A stretch of 45,394 nt of DNA from Lutibacter sp. (GCA_030656195.1 JAUSOJ010000232.1:1-45394), one strand, 5' to 3'; counted from the stretch's first letter, positions 26,055 to 36,101 are shown. Notes: generated by a model not told the origin, from the letters alone. Made by a program: numbers and translations.

Positions 26055-27302
26055 ATGAGTGAAAATCATTTAAATATTCAACGTAATCTTTGGGAAAATC
26101 CGTGGGGTTACGTTGAATCTTTTTTTATCGGATTTGGTTTAATTGTTACAGGCTTTTTTTTAGAAGTATTTATTGCATCTGATAATGTTCTTACATTGTC
26201 ATATCCATACAATGTATTCTTTTTGATTGGGTATGTTTTGCTGCTGTTTGTGTTATACAAATGGTTTTCAACAACCCAATTGATAAGATGGCTTACCAAA
26301 GTTCCCGCATCAATTTCCAGTATTTCTTTGGTGACTGTGATGGTGATGATTATGGGAATTATTCCGCAGGTTACTTCCCAAAATAACTTGATTAATAATT
26401 TAGGCCTAAATCACATCACAAGCAATTGGGCCTTTTTACTGATCTTGTTCCAATTTTTAACTTGCTTAGGTTTAATTTCAATCAAAAGAATTTTACAATT
26501 TAAATGGTCAAATTTTGGCTTTATCATTAATCATTTAGGGTTGTTTATTGCGCTCATCTCAGGAGTTTTAGGCACTGGAGATATGCAACGGCTTTCAATT
26601 AACACCTTTGAAGGAAAACCAAGCTGGATTGCGACAGATACACAAAAAAATAGAATCGAATTGCCTTTTGCTATTTATTTAAAGGATTTTTTAATTGATG
26701 AATACAATCCAAAACTTGCACTAATTGAAAATAGTACGGGTGGTATTGTTGATAACAAAGGAAATAACCTTTACCTAGTTGAAAAAGGCGAAACTTACGT
26801 TTTTAATAATTTTGAAGTTACCATCGACCAGTTTTATAAATCATCGGGCAGAATAGGTGACAGATACGAACCTGTTAACGACATAGGATCACCTCCATCA
26901 GCATATATTAAAGTTAAAAATATTAAAAACGACTCAATAGTTAGTGGCTGGACCAGTAGTGGCAGTTTTATGTATCCGTATGAGTCGCTTAAAATAGATG
27001 AGAAATTTTCATTGGTAATGACCATTCCGGAAACGAAAAAATTTAGTTCGGACATCGATATTTTAACCCAAGAAGGTGAACGAATCAGCACCGTTTTAGA
27101 AGTGAATAAACCTTTTAGTTTTGGAGGTTATAAAATTTACCAATTGAGTTATGATGACAAAATGGGAAAATGGTCAGACCTTTCTGTGCTGGAGCTGGTT
27201 AGAGATCCCTGGCTGCCGTTTGTTTATATCGGAATTTTTATGATGATTGCAGGCGCATTTTATATGTTTTGGATGGGAAATAAAATAACTAAAAATCAAT
27301 AA
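26055..27302 (+). CDS. Cytochrome c biogenesis protein, ResB/Ccs1-like
   Basis: A System II heme-handling membrane protein. 415 residues with about four N-terminal membrane segments (near 20-40, 50-70, 90-110 and 125-175), a large periplasmic domain ('FEGKPSWIATDTQKNRIELPFAIYLKDFLIDEYNPK', 'VEKGETYVFNNFEVTIDQFYKSS') and a C-terminal helix 'WLPFVYIGIFMMIAGAFYMFW'. 'GGYKIYQLSYDD' is typical of ResB. It starts 89 bp after nrfA, and its stop is 2 bp from the ccsA start. Together with CcsA it exports and attaches heme, presumably to NrfH/NrfA. Handling of the CxxCK site is inference. Confidence 0.88.
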   Translation: MSENHLNIQRNLWENPWGYVESFFIGFGLIVTGFFLEVFIASDNVLTLSYPYNVFFLIGYVLLLFVLYKWFSTTQLIRWLTKVPASISSISLVTVMVMIMGIIPQVTSQNNLINNLGLNHITSNWAFLLILFQFLTCLGLISIKRILQFKWSNFGFIINHLGLFIALISGVLGTGDMQRLSINTFEGKPSWIATDTQKNRIELPFAIYLKDFLIDEYNPKLALIENSTGGIVDNKGNNLYLVEKGETYVFNNFEVTIDQFYKSSGRIGDRYEPVNDIGSPPSAYIKVKNIKNDSIVSGWTSSGSFMYPYESLKIDEKFSLVMTIPETKKFSSDIDILTQEGERISTVLEVNKPFSFGGYKIYQLSYDDKMGKWSDLSVLELVRDPWLPFVYIGIFMMIAGAFYMFWMGNKITKNQ

Positions 27303-27304
27303 AA

Positions 27305-28108
27305 ATGACTTGGATAGATTTTCCTTTATACAGTTCAATCATCGTAATCTTATGGATAATCGGATTGCTGTTTTTATTGATTTCTTACAAAAAAGAAGCC
27401 GTATTAAAATTCGCTGCCATCTTGTTTTTAGCGGGTTGGGCTGTACTAATTTTGTTTATTGTCAAACTTTGGATCGCGTTAGACCGTCCGCCAATGCGAA
27501 CTTTAGGCGAAACGCGTTTATGGTATGCCGCATTTTTGCCGATGGTTGGTTTTGTGACTTACATTCGCTGGAAATATAAATGGTTTTTAGCCTACAGTAT
27601 TGCTATGGCAGAAATGTTTTTGGCCATTAACTATCTGAATCCGGAAACCTATTCAAAAACACTTATGCCGGCATTGCAAAGTCCTTGGTTTATTCCGCAT
27701 GTGTTGGTTTATTTATTTTCTTATGCCGTGCTGGCCGCCTCCAGCATTGTTGCCATAAAAGGATGGTACGATAATTTAAAGGGAAACTTCAACATAGAAA
27801 CCTTAAAATTGGCAGACAATTTGGTCTATATCGGTTTTTCTTTTTTAACGCTTGGATTGCTTTTTGGCGCCTTATGGGCAAAAGAAGCCTGGGGACATTA
27901 TTGGTCTTGGGACCCTAAAGAAGTTTGGGCATTTTTAACCTGGATGGGCTATTTAATTTACATCCATTACCGACATTTTCATCCGAACAATTCAAAACAG
28001 GCAATTTCTATTTTGGCACTTGCTTTTGTGGTATTGCTGGTTTGTTGGTTTGGCGTAAACTATTTGCCGGTTGCAAATACAAGCATCCATACCTATACGC
28101 AATATTAA
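27305..28108 (+). CDS. ccsA: Cytochrome c biogenesis protein CcsA
   Basis: The heme-delivery half of the System II cytochrome c synthetase. 267 residues with about eight membrane helices and the tryptophan-rich WWD motif 'WGHYWSWDPKEVW' near 196-208, which presents heme in the periplasm. 'RPPMRTLGETRLWYAAF' carries the conserved 'P...T..ET' segment. It begins 2 bp after the ResB-like gene and is the last gene of the nrf operon, converging on trpS with 39 bp between. No clear terminator was seen in that gap. Confidence 0.94.
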   Translation: MTWIDFPLYSSIIVILWIIGLLFLLISYKKEAVLKFAAILFLAGWAVLILFIVKLWIALDRPPMRTLGETRLWYAAFLPMVGFVTYIRWKYKWFLAYSIAMAEMFLAINYLNPETYSKTLMPALQSPWFIPHVLVYLFSYAVLAASSIVAIKGWYDNLKGNFNIETLKLADNLVYIGFSFLTLGLLFGALWAKEAWGHYWSWDPKEVWAFLTWMGYLIYIHYRHFHPNNSKQAISILALAFVVLLVCWFGVNYLPVANTSIHTYTQY

Positions 28109-28147
28109 AAAAGCAGGCAATTTTACTGATAAAAGAATACTAAAAAA

Positions 28148-29116
28148 CTAATAACCGAGCTTTTTTCTTACTCTTTTTAAAACATCAGCAGCAACGGCTC
28201 TTGCTTTTACGGCACCAATTTCCAGAGCTTCGTCAATTTCTTTTAGGTTGCTCATATAATAATTGTAGCGTTCTCTTTCAACAGCATATTTAGCGACCAA
28301 CAATTCATAAAAAGCTTGTTTTGCAGTTCCGTAACCGTAATTTCCAGCTTCATAATTTGCCTTCATTTCAGCAATTTGGGATGGTGAAGCGATTAATTTA
28401 TACAAGGCAAATAAATTACAGGTATCCGGATTTTTAGGTTCTTCAAGCGGCGTGGAATCGGTTTGGATTCTCATGATTTGTTTGCGCAATTCTTTATCTG
28501 ACAAAAATAAATTGATGATATTTCCGCTCGATTTGCTCATTTTTCCGCCATCAGTTCCGGGAACATACATGGTTCCTTCCTGTATTTTAGCTTCCGGCGG
28601 AACCAACGTATCGCCCATTTGATGGTTGAATCTGTTGGCAACATCACGTGTCATTTCCAAATGTTGCAATTGGTCTTTTCCAACCGGGACAATTTCTGCA
28701 TCATACAATAAAATATCCGCAGCCATCAGCATTGGATAAGTAAACAATCCCGCATTTACATCATCCAGCCTGTCGGCTTTGTCTTTAAAACCATGCGCCA
28801 ATGTTAAGCGTTGGTATGGAAAAAAGCAACTCAAATACCAAGAAAGTTCGGTCACTTCAGGAATGTCGCTTTGGCGATAGAAAACGGTTTTATTGACATC
28901 CAAGCCAAAAGCAAGCCAGGTTGCGGCGGTGCTGTAAGTGTTTTGGCGCAATTCTTCTCCATTTTTTATTTGGGTCAACGAATGCAAATCGGCAATAAAT
29001 AAAAACGAATCGTTCTTCGGATCGTTCGCTAAGTGTATAGCCGGAATGATAGCTCCTAATAAATTTCCCAAATGCGGTGTTCCCGTGCTTTGAAGTCCTG
29101 TTAAAATTCTTGACAT
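28148..29116 (-). CDS. trpS: Tryptophanyl-tRNA synthetase
   Basis: A class I synthetase that charges tRNA-Trp. 322 residues, typical of the short bacterial form. The HIGH-equivalent is 'STGTPHLGN' (about 10-18), the tryptophan pocket has 'MLMAADILLYDAEIVPVGKDQLQH', and the KMSKS loop is 'GGKMSKSSGN' near 194. A -7 box lies on the minus strand at 29143-29136, about 20 bp before the ATG. Divergent from plsC. Confidence 0.97.
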   Translation of the reverse strand: MSRILTGLQSTGTPHLGNLLGAIIPAIHLANDPKNDSFLFIADLHSLTQIKNGEELRQNTYSTAATWLAFGLDVNKTVFYRQSDIPEVTELSWYLSCFFPYQRLTLAHGFKDKADRLDDVNAGLFTYPMLMAADILLYDAEIVPVGKDQLQHLEMTRDVANRFNHQMGDTLVPPEAKIQEGTMYVPGTDGGKMSKSSGNIINLFLSDKELRKQIMRIQTDSTPLEEPKNPDTCNLFALYKLIASPSQIAEMKANYEAGNYGYGTAKQAFYELLVAKYAVERERYNYYMSNLKEIDEALEIGAVKARAVAADVLKRVRKKLGY

Positions 29117-29135
29117 TTATTTCAAATTTAAGCAG

Positions 29136-29143
29136 CAAAAATA
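29136..29143 (-). promoter_or_regulatory. -7 promoter box of trpS
   Basis: TATTTTTG on the minus strand matches TAnnTTTG. A second match, TAAATTTG at 29130-29123, is closer to the start codon and less likely because it leaves almost no leader. Confidence 0.5.
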
Positions 29144-29182
29144 CATATTTCAAAAAGAAAATAAGAATAGAAATTTAATTAC

Positions 29183-29190
29183 TATTTTTG
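29183..29190 (+). promoter_or_regulatory. -7 promoter box of plsC
   Basis: TATTTTTG matches TAnnTTTG. The predicted start near 29197 leaves a 70-nt leader to the ATG chosen for plsC. That leader contains two very short ORFs (from 29198 and 29233), the second ending one base past the plsC ATG. Confidence 0.5.
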
Positions 29191-29270
29191 AAGCCTATGA
29201 ACAGGGCATTCCAATTTTGAATTTTAAAATAAATGACAAACAGCAAACCAACCTACCTTATCGGCAACAG

Positions 29271-30014
29271 ATGAACTTTTTTAGATACTTTTTTATTCTT
29301 GTTTGGCGCATCTGGTTTTATTGTTGGTTATTGTTGACCATAATTCCGGTTTTTCCGGTGTTATTGGTCGTGACTTCTTCTGAAAAAATGTATCCTGCCT
29401 TTTTTAAAATTGCAAGGGCCTGGGCCAAAACTTTGCTTTTTGTGATGGGTTTTAAAATTGAATTGGAAGAAGAACAATTTTTGAAAAAAGAAAAAAGTTT
29501 TATGTTTTGTCCAAATCACACTTCAATGATTGATGTTTTTGTGATGCTGGCAATTACCAAAAATCCGTTTGTTTTCGTGGGTAAAATCGAATTGACCAAA
29601 ATACCGATTTTTGGATTTTTTTATAAGAGAACCTGCATTATTGTCGACAGAAGTGATTCAAAAAGCAGAAATTCTGTATTTGATAAAGCCAGATTAAGAT
29701 TGGATGATGGCCTCGATATTTGTATTTTTCCGGAAGGTTTGGTGCCCGATGACGAAAGTGTGGTGCTAGCCGATTTTAAAAATGGCGCATTCCGCTTGGC
29801 GATTGAGTATCAAATTCCTATTGTACCCATTACCATGTACGACTGCAAAAAACTGTTTTCCTATACTTTTTTTAGTGGAAGTCCGGGAAAATTGCGGGTA
29901 AAAGTGCATTCAGTTATTGACACAAAAGGACTCACCATAAAAGATGGCAATTCATTAAAAAAACAAACCTTTGAGGTGATTTATAATGAGTTGGTTAGTG
30001 ATACCAGAGTATAA
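29271..30014 (+). CDS. plsC: 1-acyl-sn-glycerol-3-phosphate acyltransferase
   Basis: Adds the second acyl chain to lysophosphatidic acid, giving phosphatidic acid. I use the ATG at 29271 (247 residues, 'MNFFRYFFILVWRIWFY'), since the longer frame would need a TTG at 29217. N-terminal hydrophobic segments (about 5-45) anchor it to the inner membrane. The catalytic HX4D motif is 'NHTSMID' and the acceptor-binding motif is 'IFPEG', with 'VPITMYDCKKLF' later. It is downstream of GpsA in phospholipid synthesis, though not linked to it. Confidence 0.93.
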   Translation: MNFFRYFFILVWRIWFYCWLLLTIIPVFPVLLVVTSSEKMYPAFFKIARAWAKTLLFVMGFKIELEEEQFLKKEKSFMFCPNHTSMIDVFVMLAITKNPFVFVGKIELTKIPIFGFFYKRTCIIVDRSDSKSRNSVFDKARLRLDDGLDICIFPEGLVPDDESVVLADFKNGAFRLAIEYQIPIVPITMYDCKKLFSYTFFSGSPGKLRVKVHSVIDTKGLTIKDGNSLKKQTFEVIYNELVSDTRV

Positions 30015-30063
30015 TAGTATCTATATTACAAGGAACTATAAAATTTGTGTATCTAAATTTTAA

Positions 30064-30102
30064 CTTCCGACTTCCGACTTCCGACTTCGGACTTCTGTCT
30101 TC
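30064..30102. repeat. CTTCCGA heptamer array
   Basis: CTTCCGA three times, then CTTCGGA, CTTCTGT and CTTCGAT: six heptamers between the convergent plsC and T9SS genes. It is a diverged relative of the GTCTTCN array at 132-263. No terminator hairpin was found in this 104-bp gap. Confidence 0.85.
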
Positions 30103-30118
30103 GATCTCACTTCAGGAA

Positions 30119-33100
30119 CTACTCCACACTAATTTTCTTAACTGTTTTTCCTGTTTTGGTATTTATTTGTACAATATAAACGCCCGTTGCCGCATTGATT
30201 GGCAATGAAATTATTCTTCTGTTAAGGTTTTTATTCCAATTGTTAATGCGCTGTCCTAAAGAATTGAATAACTCAACACTTAATATTTCTTCTGGACTGT
30301 TGTTTTTAATTTGCAGCTCACCAATGCTGTTGTTCATAAATACATGAATTCCTTCAATAATAATTTGCTCATTTATTATTGATACTTCTGCCGGAACATC
30401 TTCTGCCACCAATTTTTGCATTTTAAAGATTAATACAAATCTGTCTAAATGTGATCCTGCTCCCAAATCAATTTTAAATTCTTTTTTGGAAATATTGTGA
30501 GTTTCACCCGTTAAATTGTCTTTAATATGCAATGAAATATCATCATCCATATTTTCAAGTTTGTCAATTTTAATGGTCACCAGTCCGGCTTTTGCAATTT
30601 TAACGCCCAAAGGCAATTCCTGGTCAGTATTAAAATTACGGACTGCCTGAATCACAAATTTTGCGTTATCAAAAGTCCAGAACATATCATCTTTATTAAC
30701 ATCTGCCAATGGCGCATCATAACCAATATCAAAATGATTGGTGGCGTTATCGGCTAAACCTACCAATAACTGTCTGACATATCCTTTTGGAGAGGTAAAT
30801 TGCAAACGTATTTTTGGTTGTTCTTCTCGGGTTTCCCTAATTTGTTTTGCATTTGTTTTTTTACTTCCTTTAAAAAATAATGAACCGTCAAATTCGCCTG
30901 CATCCCCTTCTTTTACAAATACCCGTTGGCTGTTTTTGAATATGATTTCCCCGCCCTCAACAGTTGTTGTAGTTCCTGAAATGCCTGAAGGCAATGCGGT
31001 AATCACAAAAAACCCTTGGTTTACGGGAATGTATCTTTCAGGTATTTTGCCCCCGCCAACTTCTGGGGTTGAATTATTTATGCGAGAATCTGTTGAATAG
31101 GCTTCAACACCGCCCATTAAAGTATAAGTTGCATAACCGCCAACATATTCGGCCAAATAATGTGAGGCACCAGAGAAATGATGCCAAAAGTACAAGGCGC
31201 CATTGAAAACATTGACTGCGTTTCTGCCTGCTTCTCCATTAATTGTATCTGTAGATTTTATATTGTCTAAAATAAATTCATTGGCATCTATTGCTGACGG
31301 ATATGGATTACCAATCAATCGGTCAACATCACCAGAGGTTTTATCCAGTGCCAAAGTAATAGTTCCATTATAAGGTTTTCCCCTAAACTTGTAATTTTGG
31401 TTGGTTGTAATCGCTGCCAATTTTGATGTTCCTTTCATCGTGTAGCCTTCACCAGGTCCCAATAGTGTTGTTGCCCCAATTTTTATCCACGCACTGTAAG
31501 CGTCATCTGGGCCATAAAATTTATACAACCAATAGCTGCTTATAATTATGGGTGTGGGTGTTACCGCTAAATCAGCTGCAGAATGGGCAGTTTGAAAATT
31601 AATGGGTGTTGTGCCGTCGAGCATATTTCCTTTTACTGAAAATGATAAATTAGGGCTGGCAATGCCGGTTGCTGCACCAACTGGGGTGATTGGTCCAACA
31701 GACGATGACCAATAATTATAATTATAGCTGCTAGCCGTGCCTTGTTGGTCTTTGTCTAAATAACCGCCACTTTTTTCATCTAAAATACTGCCTTCACCTT
31801 GCACCAGTTGAGATTCGCCAGCTAAATTAATTTCGCCATCTAATTTTAGATAATGGGACACTCCTAAACCGTGGCCGGTTCCTGTGCCGGAAACCAAATC
31901 CAAAGTACCGTCTATGGTTATTTTTTTCTCTGAATTGATTTTTAAACCTAACACTTCAATATTTCGAGCTCCAGAAGTTATGTTATGTGATATTTCCACA
32001 ATATTCCAGTCAATTGTTGTCAAGCCGTCAAGTCCTAAACTATTTGGTAGCATTTGAGTGCTGCTATTTGCCCAAGTATCAGGTGAGTCCCATACTCCAT
32101 CAACTCCATCTACAGCAGCTGTCACATAAGGCAATGGTGCAGTTTGTGTGTTGGTTATAGTTTTTGTTTTGTCTAAATACTTAATGCGCAAAAAGTTTCG
32201 TTCCGCGGTTAAACCTTCAACCGTTGTCCCGTAGAAAGTATTAAAATCGTAGTAGCCCTTTAGTTTGCTCCATGGAATGTTTGCAATTTCATTATTTGGA
32301 CTTGCATAAGGCAGCGCTTTTCCTTTAACAAAATTTCCGGTAATTATTTCTACTTCCTGGTTCATCAAATATCTAACTTGATCCTGGCTTAACCCTTGAT
32401 CCCACACATAAACCTCCTCAATTTCCCCAAGGAACGGATTTATAATCTCATCTTCTTTTTTGGAAATATAAACTGCACCAATAGAAAACCGGTTGTAATT
32501 TGGTGTAGGCGGATTTACCCCTTGCTCCGATTTATCCAATATGCCATCAATATATAAAAATACCGTTCCGCTTGCATATACAAACGACACATTGTGCCAT
32601 TTTCCGTAAGTCAAAGCCATATTTGAAATAAATCTTGGCACATCGTCATTATCTACCATAACTTCAACTTTGCTTTCGGTATTTAACCTTAATTGCAATT
32701 TAGTTCCCTTAGCCATAATGGTTCGGGGAATTGCACTTGGATTTACCCCGCGAACCCAAGCGGAAATGGTGAATGCATTGATATTTAAATTTAGGGCGTA
32801 TTCCCCAACCAAATAATCGCCTTCAGCAATATTTACGGCACTTTTTCTGGTTAATTTAGGCGCCTTTCCAAAAGTAAAATATTTTGTACCGTCAAAATCG
32901 TACCAGGTTTGGTAGCTTGAATTGCCTTCTTTATCTAGTGTAATGCCATACATAGTAGAGGCTATTTTCAAAGGAACTACATCAACGATATCGGCATCAG
33001 CAAAATTTTCAGTTTCCGAAACAATTAAAACAAATTCCTCCTCGGTTGTTTTTGTAAAGCCACTAAATGCAGTCGAGGGTATGCCTACAAATACATTTTC

Positions 33101-35197
33101 TACATCGCCATCTTCATCTACTTTTGATTCCACTATTTTCCATTTTCGGTCAATACGGGTTAATGAAGTAGTAATTCCGGTGGCAATGGTTACTGTATTG
33201 GTACTCGCACCTGTAAAAGCGCCATTGTCACTTCCCCAAACCAAGAAATCGCCATCATTTTTAAATTCATTGATATTGGCGCTGTTGGTGGCGAAGATTC
33301 CGTCTAAACCAATGGTTACCTCATTTGCATCATTGACACTCTTGGACTGCTTTTGGTTTAAATCGGAATTGTCTGCCCGGCCAATGCCTGCAATATTGTA
33401 GTTAAAAACATCCTTACTTGGAATACCAGTATTGATGTCCCAAATAGCATTTCCGGCAGAATTGACATAATTTTTTTCTGCTTGTGTTTCACCAAGCGTA
33501 ATGCCATACTTAATGGCCAAATACGTTTCAATTTTTGGGCGGTCGGCATCGGGAACGCGCTGCGCAAAGGTCATGATTTCAGCTACGCGACCGTTTAAAT
33601 TTCCATAAGGTGAATGCGCATTTTTGCCAATTTTGTAGGGAGTTCCCCAAACAAAAGTGGGAACTGGTTCAGATTGAACATATCCCAAATTTGTAAACGT
33701 AAAGTTATTAGAATTTGTGGCGGCAATATTATCGTTTACAGAGTTGAATGACATTCTCATACCGTCAGAAGGCGTCTCTGTTTTATTATGGGCATTAATA
33801 ATTCCTGCTTTGGCATAAGATCTGGTTAAAGACCCTGCGAGATTGTAATAAGGGTTTGATGTTGCTGAGCCTTGATTATACCATAACCGCTCTGTTGCAT
33901 GTAAATTTCCCAAACCAACGGATGTAACATCGTTTCCAAGATTTAAATCATTTTCATCAATATCATTCATAATGCCATCTCCATCATTATCATAATTGGC
34001 ATTTCCTGGAAATGTCCCCCTAATGTTTGTGTAATTGGAAACAGTTCCTGAAAAAATAGCCATTCTTGTTGAGTTGGCAACATCAACATCGGGTTCCATT
34101 ACGATAAAAATATCTTGACTGTAAAACCCATTATTTGCATTTTCCAGATATTGATTTAAGTAATTGCCGTCATTTTCAAATTTTATAACTGGATTAAAAT
34201 TTATATTTGAACCGACATTATTTAAATATGTAGGCTGTAAATTTGTATTCGTTTGCGCTGCGCTTTCCCCATTGACACCTAAATCTTTCCATTCCTTAAC
34301 TTTTTTAGGACTTACATTTGGATCAGGATTTTCTATTACAACACCCCTAGTTGATTTAAGCCAAAGCCTAAAATTGGTCGTCACTCCTCCTGGTCCAGGT
34401 ATTCCAATATTAAATATTGTGGCGCTGACGTTAAAGGTATACGGATTTGAAGATCCGGAAGTGGTGTTTGGAATAGTAATTGTCGAAGTCGTTGGTGCTA
34501 AAGGATTAGGAGAATACACAACAACAAAATAGGTAAATGCACCAGGAGCGATAATTGGTGAATCTGCTTGAATGTAAATTGGAAAAGTTGGATTTGAGCT
34601 AGTAATAGTACTAATGTCGAGCGGACAACTACCGGTATTTGTTATAATGTAGGTTCTTGAAACAACACCACCAACTTCCACAACCCCAAAATAGGTTCCG
34701 TTGGTCGCTGATGTTGTGGTGGCACCGTCCAAAATATCAGCTAATGGACTGCCTCCCAAAACTGAAATGATGGGAGATGTTTTTACTTCAAATCTAAATT
34801 TAAAAGTTCCTGTATTGATATGTATTTCAACATCAGTAAAATAGGTCCCACACACTGTATTTTTTGCCGTTACTGTGAAATCATAATAATTATCACCTTT
34901 ACATCCATCCGGCTTCACATTTGTGGGAATTGTAGTGCTTACTGAAAAATTGAGATTGTCAGTAAGTGTGATATCTCGAACCCTAACATCTCCACATCCT
35001 TGTGTTATTGCATTTGTAATTCTAAAAGTAAGCGCAGATCCTGCGTCTATTGAGATTGTCCCGTTAAGAGGTATTTGTTCACCACCTAAAACATTAACCT
35101 GCATGATATATTGCGCATTAGCAAGAGAGCTAAACAAAAATAATATAATCAAGAGGGTTTTAAAATTCAGTAATTTGAATAGTAGGGGTTTTTGCAT
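30119..35197 (-). CDS. Giant secreted T9SS protein with LamG-like domains
   Basis: I start at the ATG at 35197 (1692 residues), because it gives the signal peptide ending 'LLIILFLFSSLANAQ' and because the -7 box lies at 35231-35224, which would exclude an upstream ATG at 35230. Numbering from that longer frame: a choice-of-anchor-type Ig-like domain near 190-275 ('NTGSCPLDISTI'), a LamG-like/DUF8202-type region near 285-580 ('LWLKSTRGV' to 'ETYLAIKYGITLG'), a second LamG/concanavalin-like domain near 800-960 ('FTISAWVRG', 'KWHNVSFVYASGTVFLYIDG'), a repeat-poor central region with 'YNYNYWSSSVGPI', and a C-terminal type A sorting domain near 1640-1703 ('VELFNSLGQRINNW', 'GVYIVQINTKTGKTVKKI'). 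Exported by T9SS and surface attached. A ligand cannot be predicted. It is a paralogue of the gene at 43614. Confidence 0.9.
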   Translation of the reverse strand: MQKPLLFKLLNFKTLLIILFLFSSLANAQYIMQVNVLGGEQIPLNGTISIDAGSALTFRITNAITQGCGDVRVRDITLTDNLNFSVSTTIPTNVKPDGCKGDNYYDFTVTAKNTVCGTYFTDVEIHINTGTFKFRFEVKTSPIISVLGGSPLADILDGATTTSATNGTYFGVVEVGGVVSRTYIITNTGSCPLDISTITSSNPTFPIYIQADSPIIAPGAFTYFVVVYSPNPLAPTTSTITIPNTTSGSSNPYTFNVSATIFNIGIPGPGGVTTNFRLWLKSTRGVVIENPDPNVSPKKVKEWKDLGVNGESAAQTNTNLQPTYLNNVGSNINFNPVIKFENDGNYLNQYLENANNGFYSQDIFIVMEPDVDVANSTRMAIFSGTVSNYTNIRGTFPGNANYDNDGDGIMNDIDENDLNLGNDVTSVGLGNLHATERLWYNQGSATSNPYYNLAGSLTRSYAKAGIINAHNKTETPSDGMRMSFNSVNDNIAATNSNNFTFTNLGYVQSEPVPTFVWGTPYKIGKNAHSPYGNLNGRVAEIMTFAQRVPDADRPKIETYLAIKYGITLGETQAEKNYVNSAGNAIWDINTGIPSKDVFNYNIAGIGRADNSDLNQKQSKSVNDANEVTIGLDGIFATNSANINEFKNDGDFLVWGSDNGAFTGASTNTVTIATGITTSLTRIDRKWKIVESKVDEDGDVENVFVGIPSTAFSGFTKTTEEEFVLIVSETENFADADIVDVVPLKIASTMYGITLDKEGNSSYQTWYDFDGTKYFTFGKAPKLTRKSAVNIAEGDYLVGEYALNLNINAFTISAWVRGVNPSAIPRTIMAKGTKLQLRLNTESKVEVMVDNDDVPRFISNMALTYGKWHNVSFVYASGTVFLYIDGILDKSEQGVNPPTPNYNRFSIGAVYISKKEDEIINPFLGEIEEVYVWDQGLSQDQVRYLMNQEVEIITGNFVKGKALPYASPNNEIANIPWSKLKGYYDFNTFYGTTVEGLTAERNFLRIKYLDKTKTITNTQTAPLPYVTAAVDGVDGVWDSPDTWANSSTQMLPNSLGLDGLTTIDWNIVEISHNITSGARNIEVLGLKINSEKKITIDGTLDLVSGTGTGHGLGVSHYLKLDGEINLAGESQLVQGEGSILDEKSGGYLDKDQQGTASSYNYNYWSSSVGPITPVGAATGIASPNLSFSVKGNMLDGTTPINFQTAHSAADLAVTPTPIIISSYWLYKFYGPDDAYSAWIKIGATTLLGPGEGYTMKGTSKLAAITTNQNYKFRGKPYNGTITLALDKTSGDVDRLIGNPYPSAIDANEFILDNIKSTDTINGEAGRNAVNVFNGALYFWHHFSGASHYLAEYVGGYATYTLMGGVEAYSTDSRINNSTPEVGGGKIPERYIPVNQGFFVITALPSGISGTTTTVEGGEIIFKNSQRVFVKEGDAGEFDGSLFFKGSKKTNAKQIRETREEQPKIRLQFTSPKGYVRQLLVGLADNATNHFDIGYDAPLADVNKDDMFWTFDNAKFVIQAVRNFNTDQELPLGVKIAKAGLVTIKIDKLENMDDDISLHIKDNLTGETHNISKKEFKIDLGAGSHLDRFVLIFKMQKLVAEDVPAEVSIINEQIIIEGIHVFMNNSIGELQIKNNSPEEILSVELFNSLGQRINNWNKNLNRRIISLPINAATGVYIVQINTKTGKTVKKISVE

Positions 35198-35223
35198 TTT
35201 CCGAAAAATTAAATAGTAGTGGG

Positions 35224-35231
35224 CAAACATA
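35224..35231 (-). promoter_or_regulatory. -7 promoter box of the T9SS gene
   Basis: TATGTTTG on the minus strand (35231 to 35224) matches TAnnTTTG. The implied start near 35217 supports translation from 35197. Confidence 0.6.
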
Positions 35232-35444
35232 CAGAAATTTTTTTGACTGTAAGTATATGAACGGTAGTTTATTGCATATAAACGACTGTTTTTTATTCAC
35301 GAACGGCAATAAATAGGTGTTAAACGCGTTTGGTGCATTTATTTTTTGAAGAAATTGATTGCCATCTAAGCGATTTATTCTAATTTTATCAATTATTAAG
35401 TGTGTAAAAACAGTATTTTGAAACTCATTTTTTAGGATGATTAT

Positions 35445-36101
35445 ATGGACCTGAATAAAATAACCTTTTACGAACCCAAAGAAGAAAAATTCAATGTGAT
35501 TTCTCACGCCATCGGCTTGGTTTTAAGCATTGGTGCATTGGTGTTATTGGTTACCTATTCAAGTTTAAACGGCAGCGGTTATCATATTGTAAGTTTTAGC
35601 ATTTATGGCGCGAGTTTAATTTTGTTGTACTCGGCATCAACATTTTACCATTATGCTAAAAGCCCAAAATTACGCCACAGACTAAACATTTTTGACCATT
35701 CGGCAATTTATGTTTTAATAGCGGGAACCTACACGCCATTTACCTTGGTTGTTTTAAATGGCTGGGTTGGCTGGTCCATTTTTGGCGTTTCGTGGGGATT
35801 GGCGCTTTTAGGCATTGTTTTAAAGCTTTTTTTTACGGGGAAATATGATAAAATTTCCACTTTTGCCTATGTTTTAATGGGATGGTTGATCATTTTTGCA
35901 GTGAAACCTTTAATTATGAACTTTTCGTTTGAAGGTTTGATGTGGTTGTTAAGCGGTGGCATTTTTTATACCATTGGCGCCATTTTGTACAGCATAAAAA
36001 AAATTAAATACAACCACGCCATTTTTCATATTTTTGTGTTATTGGGAAGTTTTTCACATTTTGTTGCTGTATTTTTTTATGTTTTACCCATCAAAAGATA
36101 A
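35445..36101 (+). CDS. TrhA / hemolysin III family membrane protein
   Basis: 218 residues with seven membrane helices, belonging to the PAQR-like superfamily. Bacterial TrhA members influence membrane lipid homeostasis, and the old name hemolysin III is misleading. Conserved polar residues are visible: 'FNVISHAIGLVLS' (His in helix 1), 'YSASTFYHYAKSP', 'FDHSAIYVLIAGTYTPF' (Asp-His) and the C-terminal 'NHAIFHIFVLLGSFSHFVAV' with two His, together the metal site of the family. It lies divergent from the T9SS gene and looks monocistronic. Confidence 0.9.
   Translation: MDLNKITFYEPKEEKFNVISHAIGLVLSIGALVLLVTYSSLNGSGYHIVSFSIYGASLILLYSASTFYHYAKSPKLRHRLNIFDHSAIYVLIAGTYTPFTLVVLNGWVGWSIFGVSWGLALLGIVLKLFFTGKYDKISTFAYVLMGWLIIFAVKPLIMNFSFEGLMWLLSGGIFYTIGAILYSIKKIKYNHAIFHIFVLLGSFSHFVAVFFYVLPIKR

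Noticed and set aside
29198-29273. Two very short ORFs in the plsC leader
   Set aside because: They are 7 and 13 codons with no repeat, structure or coding signal. Such ORFs are frequent by chance, unlike the tiled pgk leader.
32922-33401. A 159-codon ORF antisense to the T9SS protein
   Set aside because: It overlaps a confidently coding region and has no independent support.
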